Assembly: GCA_963774405.1 (NCBI GenBank)
Contig: CAVZEV010000011.1
Coordinates: 62,001-126,000, forward strand
Source of the DNA: VRUE01 sp963774405
Lineage (GTDB): Bacteria > Actinomycetota > Thermoleophilia > Solirubrobacterales > 70-9
Length of the DNA stretch: 64,000 nt
Reading direction: 5' to 3'
Shown here: positions 1 through 34,761 of the stretch, one piece after another
Position numbering within the stretch: the stretch's first letter is position 1
Layout of the letters: each line of letters begins with the position of its first letter
Notes under the pieces: generated by a model
What the model was told of the DNA's origin: nothing
What the model saw: only the letters and a program-made list of their open reading frames with translations
Database searches by the model: none
Made by a program: the position numbers and the translations under genes

Positions 1-1290
1 CAGCTACGCCTCGACCCCGGTGATCGACAAGGGCGTGATCTACTCGCAGGACCTCGCCTCCAACGTGCAGGCGCTCAGCCTCGACTCGGGCGAAGTCCTC
101 TGGAACGCGACCTTCGAACAACCCTCCGAGGGCCCGAACGGGATCGTCGTCGCCGCGGGCAAGGTCTTCGGCGCGACCCCGACCGAAGCCTTCGCGCTCG
201 ACCAGAAAACCGGCAACCAGCTCTGGTCGGTGAAGCTGACCCGCAACGAAGTCGAAGGCATCGACATGGCCCCTGGCTACCAGGACGGCCTCGTCTACGT
301 CTCGACCGTCCCCGTCACCCCCGAAGCGGCCTACTCGGGCGGCGGCGTCGGCACCCTCTGGGCGCTCGACGCCAAGACGGGAAAGAAAAAGTGGCACTTC
401 GACACCGTGCCGAGGAGCCTCTGGGGCGACACGAAGTACAACTCGGGCGGCGGGGTCTGGTACCCGCCCGCCTTCGACGGCAAGGGCTCGATGTACTTCG
501 GCGTCGGCAACCCGGCCCCGTTCCCCGGCACCCCCGTCAAGCCCTGGGGCCAGGGCCGCCCCGGGCCCAACCTCTACACCGACTCGCTGGTCAAGATGAA
601 CGCCAAGACCGGCAAGCTCGACTGGTATCACCAGGTCACCCCGCACGACATCTACGACTGGGACTTCCAGGGCCCACCGATCCTGATGAAGGCCGGCGGC
701 CGGGAAATCGTCGCCGCGGCCGGCAAGTCGGGGATCGTCCTCGCCGCCGACCCAAAGACCGGCAAGGTGCTCTGGCAGGTCGCGGTCGGCAAGCACAACG
801 GCCACGACGACGACGGCCTGCTGGCGATGCGCGGCGAAGAGGCGAAGATCGGCGCCCCGACGACCGTCTACCCGGGTGACCTCGGCGGCGTGATCGCGCC
901 GATGTCGACCAACGGCTCGCTGCTCTTCGTGCCGGTGGTCAACAACCCGGCGCGGCTCGTCTCCGGCTCCGAAAAGGAAGAACCGGGCCCCGCCGGCGGT
1001 GAAATCGTCGCCCTCGACGCCGCCACCGGCAAGGTGGCCTGGAAGAAGAACTGGCCAGCCCGGCCTTCGGCGCCACCACCGCGGCCAACGACCTCGTCTT
1101 CGTCACCACCTACGAAGGCACGCTCTCGGCCTACAACGCCAAAACCGGCCAGGTCGTCTGGCGCGAAAAGCTGCCGGCCGGGACCAACTCCGGGGTGATG
1201 CTCGAGGGCGACACCCTGATCGCGCCCGCCGGGGTCGCCGCCTCGGCCGCCGAGACGCCGCAGATCGTCGCCTTCCGCGCCGGCGAATAG
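1..1290 (+). CDS. PQQ-type beta-propeller (quinoprotein-like) protein, 5'-partial, one frameshift
   Basis: The reading frame is open from base 2, so the N-terminus lies outside the window. The protein is built of repeated blades ending in a TG-x-x-x-W pattern (for example LDSGEVLW, LDQKTGNQLW, LDAKTGKKKW, ADPKTGKVLW), typical of the PQQ/quinoprotein propeller fold. A PHDIYDWDFQGPP stretch resembles the docking tryptophan region of PQQ-dependent alcohol dehydrogenases. The role is therefore a periplasmic or exported dehydrogenase-like or BamB-like propeller; the substrate cannot be told. Near 1,052 one base seems to be missing. The frame that starts the gene turns into Pro/Ser/Arg-rich nonsense, while the next frame continues with LASPAFGATTAANDLVFV and a last blade, ending at TAG 1288-1290. 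It converges with the carbonic anhydrase gene with only 2 bases between stops. Confidence 0.75.
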
Positions 1291-1292
1291 GC

Positions 1293-1790
1293 CTACTGGG
1301 AGGCGACCTCGCGCAGGCGGTGCGTGTCGACGTCGTAGACGAAGCCGCGCACCGCGTCGCGATGGGGGATGAAGTCCGAGCGCCGCACGCGCAGGATCGA
1401 CTGGCGCACGTCGGCGTCGAGGTCTTTGAAGGACTCGATCGCGAAGGCGGGGGCGACGCCGGTGTCGGCCTGCAGCTCGGCGCGGAAGCCGTCGTCGCTG
1501 ACCTTCTGCATGCCGCAGTCGCTGTGGTGGATCAGCATCACCTCGCGGGTGCCGAGCAGCCGCTGGGAGATCGCCAGCGAGCGGATCACGTCGTCGGTGA
1601 TCACGCCGCCGGCGTTGCGCAGGACGTGGGCCTCGCCGTCGCCGAGGCCGAGCGCGGCGAAGACGTCGAGGCGGGAGTCCATGCAGGTGACGATCGCCAG
1701 CTGCCGGCTGGGCGCCACGTCGAGGTGTTTGTCCGCCAGCGAGGCGGCGAAGCTCTCGTTCTTCGCCAGCAGTTGGTCGATCGTGCCCAT
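1293..1790 (-). CDS. Beta-class carbonic anhydrase
   Basis: A 165-residue protein that interconverts CO2 and bicarbonate in the cytoplasm. The beta-class zinc site is visible: Cys36 in CMDSR (the Asp-Arg dyad follows at once) and His89/Cys92 in HHSDCG. The length fits the short actinobacterial branch of the family. ATG at 1788-1790 starts MGTIDQLLAKN, a natural family N-terminus; the frame stays open upstream only as a shadow of the facing regulator gene. Bicarbonate is the co-substrate of acyl-CoA carboxylases such as the one at 3,812, but that functional link is inference. It is divergent from the PucR-like gene across a roughly 100 bp promoter region. Confidence 0.9.
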   Translation of the reverse strand: MGTIDQLLAKNESFAASLADKHLDVAPSRQLAIVTCMDSRLDVFAALGLGDGEAHVLRNAGGVITDDVIRSLAISQRLLGTREVMLIHHSDCGMQKVSDDGFRAELQADTGVAPAFAIESFKDLDADVRQSILRVRRSDFIPHRDAVRGFVYDVDTHRLREVASQ

Positions 1791-1832
1791 CGCGCCGAAG
1801 CCTAGCCTCGATAGCCCTCGGCCCGCGCGCGG

Positions 1833-1862
1833 TTGACATTCGCCGAGTTTGAGTACTAGCTT
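1833..1862 (+). promoter_or_regulatory. Probable sigma70-type promoter of the PucR-like gene
   Basis: A perfect -35 hexamer TTGACA (1833-1838) is followed after 18 bases by TAGCTT (1857-1862), with TACTAG overlapping it at 1854-1859. This would start transcription near 1868, after the GTG at 1863, and so favours the TTG at 1890 as the start of the downstream gene. By-eye call only. Confidence 0.45.
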
Positions 1863-1889
1863 GTGTGCGGGAGAGGGGGCAATGGGAGG

Positions 1890-3078
1890 TTGGAGGCGCT
1901 GCATGAGATTCGAGCCGAGCTGGTTGCCCGATTGAGGGCCCGGTCGGCCGAGATCGAAGACACGGTCTTCAACCGGGTCCGTGGCATGGCGGACGCGATC
2001 GAAGGCGACGACCCCGAGTACCGCGCCTACCTGCGCGCGACCGTGGCGGAGGCGATCGACTACGCGCTGCTGGGCATCGAACAGGGCGAGGACTGGCAGG
2101 GGCCGATTCCCGAGGCGGCGATGGTGCAGGCGCGCCGCGCGGCGCGCACCGGCGTCAAACTGGACGCGGTCCTGCGCCGCTACGCCGCCGGCGACAGGCT
2201 CGTCGGCGAGTTCGTCGTCGACGAGGCCTCGCGACTGCCCAACGAGGCGATGCGGCCCCTCGTGCGGGCCCAGGGCCCGCACGTCGATCGCATGATGGCG
2301 GCGGTGGCGACCGAGTACATGGAGGAGCTGGAGCGGATCCGGCGCTCGCCGGCGAAGCGCGTCGCCGAACGGGTGCAGCGCCTGCTCACGGCCGACTCGC
2401 CCGCCGACGCGGCCGGCCTCGACTACGAACTCGATGCCTGGCACCTCGGCCTGGTCCTCACCAGCCCCCGTCCCGAGGTCGCCGCCCGCACCCTCTCGGC
2501 CGGCCTCAACCGCCAGCTGCTGGTGGTCCCGCAGGGGAGCGACAGCGCCTGGGCCTGGCTGGGGGGGCGCCGGCGCCCGCTGGTCGACGAAGTCGAGCGC
2601 TACCTCAGTGCCGGGGGCCCTCGGCGAGGTGACGCTGGCGCTGGGCGAGCCGCGCTGGGGCCTCGAGGGGTGGCGCCTCACCCACTACGAGGCGAGGGCC
2701 GCTCAGCAGGTGACGATGCACCGGCCGCAGCCCCTCACCAAGGCAAGCGACGTGATCCTGCTGGCGGCGGTGCTGCGCGACGAGATGCTGGCGCAGTCGC
2801 TGCGCGAGACCTACCTCGCTCCGCTCGACGAGGGCGACTCGGGCCTCGGCCTGCGCGAGACCCTGCGCGCCTATTTCGACGCCGGCTTCAACGCCGCCAC
2901 CGCGGCCGCGGCCCTGGAAGTCGATCGGCACACCGTGCAGCGTCGCCTGCGCAAGGTCGAGGAGGCGCTGGGCAGGTTGCTGCACTCCTGCCACGCCGAG
3001 CTCGAGGTGGCGCTGGTCTTAGAGGAGCTGGACAAGGACACGGCGCTACCGCATTTGAGCGCTGTCGGAGGCGGGTGA
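1890..3078 (+). CDS. PucR/CdaR-type transcriptional regulator (one frameshift)
   Basis: About 396 residues. The N-terminal half is an all-helical sensor-like region (RAELVARLRARSAEIED...) as in actinobacterial PucR-like regulators. The last 60 residues form the PucR C-terminal helix-turn-helix, seen as FDAGFNAATAAAALEVDRHT followed by VQRRLRKVEEALG. A one-base shift near 2,610 splits the frame: the first part runs to VDEVERYLSA and the second resumes with GALGEVTLALGEPRWGLEG and ends at TGA 3076-3078. TTG 1890 is chosen as start because GAGAGGGGG lies 10 bases upstream and the likely promoter lies just before; GTG 1863 is the alternative. A TTA leucine codon, rare in such GC-rich genomes, sits at 3019-3021. 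It may control itself or the biosynthetic genes downstream; the target is unknown. Confidence 0.75.
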
Positions 3079-3132
3079 GCCCGTGTTTTTGGCTTGCGAT
3101 GGGACACTTTGGCGAGACCCGAGAGCCTTCGC

Positions 3133-3147
3133 GCACCACATTGGTGC
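3133..3147. promoter_or_regulatory. Inverted repeat upstream of the LmbU-like gene (possible operator)
   Basis: GCACCA and TGGTGC form a perfect inverted repeat with a 3-base spacer (CAT), about 108 bp before the start at 3,255 in a 176 bp intergenic region. A second short palindrome, TCCCATGGGA, lies at 3226-3235, 19 bp before the start. Spacing and symmetry suit a dimeric repressor or activator site. No regulator can be assigned from sequence. Confidence 0.35.
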
Positions 3148-3254
3148 AGCGTGCGCTGAACCGGCGCGGTAGACATTGTGAGGTCAGCGGGGAGGCGCGA
3201 CACTCGGCGATTCGGGTGCTCGGCGTCCCATGGGAAATTCAGTGAGGGCAGGCA

Positions 3255-3854
3255 ATGTCAGGGGCCCCAGAAGTCGTCCAAGCACTTTCGCGATCTCGCT
3301 CTGAGGCGCCCGCCTCGCCGGGAGGCATGGCGAGCGCGCGGCTCGAACGGCGCGAGGCCGGCCGCCCGGCGACCGGCATCTCGAGGGTCGCCTGGGTGCC
3401 TCAGGAGAGCCTCGACCAGGCCGAGTGGTTGACCGCCGGCCGTCGGCTGGGAGCGATAGGGCGCTGCAGCCAGTGGTGGATCGGCGACTGGATCCGCTAC
3501 GGGACGGCGCGCTGGGGCGAGAAATACGTCGAGGCGGCGAGGGTCACCGGCTATGACGTCGCCAGCCTCAGGAACATGGCCTGGGTCGCCGCGCAGCTCG
3601 ATTTGTCACTACGTAGTGACAAGCTCACCTGGAGCCATCACGTCCTGCTGGCACCGCTGGAGCCCGACGAACAGCGCCACTGGATCGAGCGCGCGATCGA
3701 GGGCCGGCTCTCGGTCGCCGACCTGCGCCTCGAGCTGCGGGCGAGGGGGCGCGGGACGCGGCGGGGCAAGGGGGCCGATGGCGATCGCAGCGAGGGGCGG
3801 GGGGCAGACGTATGTCCGCATTGCGGGCACAAGCTGAGCGAGCCGACGGACTAG
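3255..3854 (+). CDS. NovE/LmbU-like cluster-associated regulator
   Basis: A 199-residue soluble protein. Residues about 57-155 match the pattern I know from the NovE/LmbU/HmtD family of antibiotic-cluster activators: SQWWIGDWIRYG, an aromatic/basic stretch ending AARVTGY, SLRNMAWVA, then LTWSHH and PDEQRHWIERA, closing with a Leu-Arg-Leu helix. The C-terminus is unusual: a basic linker followed by CPHCGHKL, half of a zinc-ribbon. ATG 3255 has GAGGGCAGG just upstream. Its 3' end overlaps the carboxyltransferase start (3,812) by 43 bases, so it probably heads the transcript that leads into the PKS genes and is a good candidate for the cluster activator. A perfect 20 bp palindrome lies inside its coding region. 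Family assignment is from memory of motifs, not a search. Confidence 0.6.
   Translation: MSGAPEVVQALSRSRSEAPASPGGMASARLERREAGRPATGISRVAWVPQESLDQAEWLTAGRRLGAIGRCSQWWIGDWIRYGTARWGEKYVEAARVTGYDVASLRNMAWVAAQLDLSLRSDKLTWSHHVLLAPLEPDEQRHWIERAIEGRLSVADLRLELRARGRGTRRGKGADGDRSEGRGADVCPHCGHKLSEPTD
3603..3622. repeat. Perfect 20 bp palindrome inside the LmbU-like gene
   Basis: TTGTCACTAC followed directly by its exact reverse complement GTAGTGACAA. It encodes LSLRSDK in frame and is clearly richer in A+T than the surrounding sequence. Perfect symmetry over 20 bases within coding DNA suggests a protein-binding site (autoregulation) or a palindromic element tolerated in frame. Confidence 0.6.
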
Positions 3855-5239
3855 CCGCCGGCGGCTGCCGCGAGCGGCTGGAGCTGCTCTGTGACGCCGG
3901 CTCGCTGGAAGCGATTCGCAGCCGCGCCAGCTCGCGCCGGCTCGGCGGCGCTGCCGAGCCCGGCGACGGCGTCCTCGCCGCGTTCGGCCGCGTCGCCGGC
4001 CGGCCGCTGGCCTGTTACGCCCAGGACGTCAGCTACATGGGCGGCTCGCTCGGTGAGGTGCACGCCGAGACGATCGACCGCCTGCTCGGGCTTGCCGCCC
4101 GGGCGCGGATCCCGGTCGTCGGTTTCGTCGAGTCGGGCGGGGCGCGGATCCAGGAGGGGACCGCGGCGCTCTGCGGCTACGGGCGCATCTTCCGCCACAA
4201 CGCCCTGCTCTCCGGCGTGGTCCCGCAGATATCGATCATCGGCGGCCTCGCCGCGGGCGGCGGCTGCTACTCGCCGGCGCTGACCGACTTCGTCGCGATG
4301 ACCGAGGACGCGACGATGTTCCTCACCGGCCCGGCCGTGGTCGGCGAGGTGACCGGCGAGGAGATCGGCATGCGTGAGCTGGGCGGCCCGCGCGTGCACG
4401 AGCGCAACGGCGTCTGCGACTTCGTCGTCGCCGACGATCGCGAGGCGGCCGAGCTTGCCCGGCGCCTGCTCGGCTACCTGCCCCAGCACGCCGGGGCGGC
4501 GCCGGCGGGGGCGGTCGCCGCCGCGCCCGCCCACGCCGACCCGGGCGCCGTCGTGCCGCGCGCGCCGCGTCGCGTCTACGACGTGCGCGGCGTCTGCGAG
4601 GGCCTCGTCGACGCCGGTTCGCTGCTCGAGGTCCGCCGCGCTGGGCGCGCAGCATCTTCACCGCCTTCGCCCGCCTCGACGGCCGCCCGGTCGGCGTGAT
4701 CGCCAACCAGCCGCGCTACCTGGGCGGCGTCCTCGACGCCGAGTCCGCCCAGAAGGGCGCCCGATTCGTCGAGCGCTGCGACGCCTTCGGCCTGCCGCTG
4801 CTCGTCCTCGTCGATACGCCGGGCTTCATGCCGGGGACGCGACAGGAGAGCGCCGGCGTGATCCGCTTCGGCGCCAGCCTCGTCCGCGCCTTCGCCGCGC
4901 CGGCGTGCCGCGCCTGACCGTGATCCTGCGCAAGGCCTACGGCGGCGCCTACATCGCGATGAACTCGAGCGACCTCGGCGCCGACCTGGTCCTTGCCTGG
5001 CCGGGGGCGGAGATCGGCGTGATGGGCGCCGAGTCGGCGACGGGATCGTGCGCCACCGCGAGCTGGCGGCGGCCTCGACCCGGTCGCCGTGCGGCCAGGC
5101 GCTGGCCGCCGCCTACGCCGGAGAGCACCTCGGCGCCGCGGTCGCCGCAGCCGAGGGCTTCATCGACGAGGTGATCGAGCCCGCGCAGACCCGCGGCCGC
5201 CTGATCGGCGCGCTCGCCGCCCTCGGGGCCGAGCGGTGA
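3812..5239 (+). CDS. Acyl-CoA carboxylase, carboxyltransferase (beta) subunit, three frameshifts
   Basis: About 475 residues of the PccB/AccD carboxyltransferase family, which moves CO2 from biotin to acetyl- or propionyl-CoA to give malonyl- or methylmalonyl-CoA. The N-terminal crotonase-like half shows ESGGARIQEG and GGLAAGGGCYSPALTDF. The C-terminal half shows VDTPGFMPGTRQE, RKAYGGAYIAMNS and LGADLVLAWPGAEIGVMGAE, the two oxyanion-hole loops of the family. The N-terminus is shorter than usual. Single-base shifts near 4,636, 4,900 and 5,040 break the frame but the protein is continuous across them. ATG 3812 overlaps the LmbU-like gene; the stop lies 16 bases before the next GTG. No biotinylated alpha subunit is in the window, so it must pair with one encoded elsewhere. 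Likely role: extender-unit supply for the PKS. Confidence 0.85.
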
Positions 5240-5255
5240 GCTCGCCGGGGCAGCG

Positions 5256-6095
5256 GTGAGCGGCGGCCTCTACGCGGTCAGCGATCTGCACGTCGATCAC
5301 GCTGAGAACCGCGAGCTCGTCCAGCGGATGCAACCACGCTCCGGGCGGGACTGGCTGATCGTCGCCGGCGACGTCGCCGACAGCCGGGCCGGGGTCGAGT
5401 GGGCGCTGCGGCTGCTCGCCGGGCGCTTCGAGCGGGTGATCTGGGCGCCCGGCAACCACGAGCTGCTCACCTACAAGGACGATCCGCTGCAGCTGCGCGG
5501 CGAGCGCCGCTACCGCAATCTCGTCGAGCTCTGTCGCGAGATCGGCGTGCTCACCCCGGAGGACGCCTACCCGCGCTGGGAGGGCCCCGGCGGCCCGGCG
5601 CTGGTGGCACCGCTGTTCCTCCTCTACGACTACTCCTTCGGCCGCAACGTGGCGCCGAGCAAGGTCGAAGCGATGCGGCTCGCCCACGAAGCCGGCGTCG
5701 TCTGCGTCGACGAGTACCTGCTCTACCCCGAGCCCTACCCGAGCCGCGAGACCTGGTGCGAAGCGCGGGTGGCGGCGACCGAGCAGCGGCTGAGCGAGAC
5801 CGATCCCGAGCTGCCGACGGTGCTGGTCAACCACTTCCCGCTGATCGCCGAGCCCACCCGGGTGCTGATCCACCCCGAGTTCGCGCAGTGGTGCGGCACC
5901 ACCCTGACCGCCGACTGGCACCGGCGCTTCCGCGCCGCGGCGGTCGTCTACGGCCACCTGCACATTCCCCGCAGCAGCCGCCACGACGGCGTCCGCTTCG
6001 AGGAGGTCTCGCTCGGCTACCCGCGCGAGCGGGCGCGCCGGCCCGCCTGGCGGGCCGAGCCGCGCCGCATCCTGCCCGAGGCCGGCCGTGCTTGA
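5256..6095 (+). CDS. PptH-like phosphopantetheinyl hydrolase (metallophosphoesterase)
   Basis: A 279-residue calcineurin-like phosphoesterase. Metal-binding motifs appear in order: D-x-H in SDLHVDH, GDVAD, GNHE, the histidine in VNHFPL and GHLH near residue 231. Long segments such as DWLIVAGDV, VIWAPGNHEL, FLLYDYSF and YPEPYPSRETWC match what I remember of mycobacterial Rv2795c (PptH), shown to remove 4'-phosphopantetheine from carrier proteins. As in mycobacteria, the gene lies next to the PptT-type transferase, here with an 8-base overlap, GTG to GTG. Its job would then be to reset the ACPs of the adjacent PKS or fatty acid enzymes to the apo form. Family call is firm; the exact substrate is inference. 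Confidence 0.85.
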   Translation: MSGGLYAVSDLHVDHAENRELVQRMQPRSGRDWLIVAGDVADSRAGVEWALRLLAGRFERVIWAPGNHELLTYKDDPLQLRGERRYRNLVELCREIGVLTPEDAYPRWEGPGGPALVAPLFLLYDYSFGRNVAPSKVEAMRLAHEAGVVCVDEYLLYPEPYPSRETWCEARVAATEQRLSETDPELPTVLVNHFPLIAEPTRVLIHPEFAQWCGTTLTADWHRRFRAAAVVYGHLHIPRSSRHDGVRFEEVSLGYPRERARRPAWRAEPRRILPEAGRA

Positions 6096-6753
6096 GCGGG
6101 TCCTGCCCGAGGTCGCCGTGGTCGTCTCGACCAGGGGCGAGCGCGAGGTCGAGCTCTTCCCGAGCGAGCGCGAGGCGCTCGGTCAGGCGGTCGAGAAGCG
6201 CCGCCGCGAGTTCGTCACCGCCCGCGCCTGCGCGCGCGAGGCGCTCACCCGGCTCGGCCGGCCGCCGCAGCCGATCCCGACCGGGTCCAAAGGCGAGCCG
6301 GTCTGGCCCGCGGGCGTCGTCGGCAGCATCACCCACTGCGCCGGCTACCGCGCCTGCGCCGTGGCGGCGGCGAGCGACCTGATCACGATCGGTGTCGACG
6401 CCGAGCTTGCCGAGCCGCTGCCGGAGGGGCTGATCGGCGACATCGCCCTGCCGGAGGAGCGCCGGCGGCTCGAGCGGCTCGCCGGCGAGCGTCCCGGGGT
6501 CAGCTGGGACCGGCTGCTCTTCAGCATCAAGGAGTCGATCTACAAGGCCTGGTTCCCGCTGACCAGGAGCTGGCTCGGCTTCGAAGACGCCAGCGTCAGC
6601 ATCGACCGCGAGCGTGGCACCTTCGCCGCCCAGCTGCTCGTCCCGGGGCCGCGGCTGAACGGGCGCCACCTCGACGGCTTCGAGGGCAGCTGGACGGTCG
6701 CCGACGGGCTGCTGCTCAGCGCGATCGCCGTGCCCGCCCGCGGCAACCGCTGA
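6088..6753 (+). CDS. PptT/Sfp-type 4'-phosphopantetheinyl transferase
   Basis: A 221-residue enzyme that transfers the phosphopantetheine arm of CoA onto the serine of ACP domains. Diagnostic motifs: GSITHCAGYRA, IGVDAE (Mg and CoA binding) and FSIKESIYKAWFPL, followed by WLGFEDA. The arrangement is that of the EntD/PptT group, and KGEPVWPAGVVGS matches PptT closely. GTG 6088 lies within the end of the PptH-like gene, giving translational coupling. It sits directly before the PKS genes and should activate all ten ACPs. The last stop (TGA 6751-6753) is followed by the 136 bp leader region of the PKS operon. Confidence 0.9.
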   Translation: MLERVLPEVAVVVSTRGEREVELFPSEREALGQAVEKRRREFVTARACAREALTRLGRPPQPIPTGSKGEPVWPAGVVGSITHCAGYRACAVAAASDLITIGVDAELAEPLPEGLIGDIALPEERRRLERLAGERPGVSWDRLLFSIKESIYKAWFPLTRSWLGFEDASVSIDRERGTFAAQLLVPGPRLNGRHLDGFEGSWTVADGLLLSAIAVPARGNR

Positions 6754-6800
6754 AGCTCCGTTTTTTGGATCGGGGAGCTGTAGCGAACTACGCTGTTTTT
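6754..6800 (+). terminator. Possible weak terminator or attenuator after the PPTase gene
   Basis: Directly after the stop codon AGCTCC (6754-6759) can pair with GGAGCT (6774-6779) around a T-rich loop. A second small stem AGCG/CGCT (6782-6785, 6791-6794) is followed by GTTTTT (6795-6800). The stems are short, so termination is uncertain; this is the most A/T-rich intergenic stretch in the cluster. Confidence 0.25.
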
Positions 6801-6843
6801 CGCTGCACCTGTGAGTGGCTGGGGAGGGGTGGATCTTGGCCCG

Positions 6844-6865
6844 GAGAGCTTCTGGGAGAGCTCTC
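6844..6865. promoter_or_regulatory. Inverted repeat in the PKS leader
   Basis: GAGAGCT (6844-6850) and AGCTCTC (6859-6865) are perfect 7-base arms around an 8-base loop, 24 bases before the proposed ATG at 6890. It could be an operator for a cluster regulator or an RNA hairpin near the ribosome binding site. No clear -35/-10 pair was recognised in 6754-6889. Confidence 0.35.
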
Positions 6866-6889
6866 GGATTGCCGTTGCTGCGGGGGGAA

Positions 6890-34757
<27,868 letters not shown>

Positions 34758-34761
<4 letters not shown>

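Noticed and set aside
1053..5040. Reading the frameshifted beta-propeller, PucR-like and carboxylase genes as pseudogenes
   Set aside because: Each needs only one to three single-base corrections and the protein motifs continue without loss, so consensus errors are more likely.
3812..5239. Carboxyltransferase as malonate decarboxylase or methylmalonyl-CoA decarboxylase subunit
   Set aside because: Both halves and oxyanion loops match the acyl-CoA carboxylase beta type, and no decarboxylase partner subunits are nearby.
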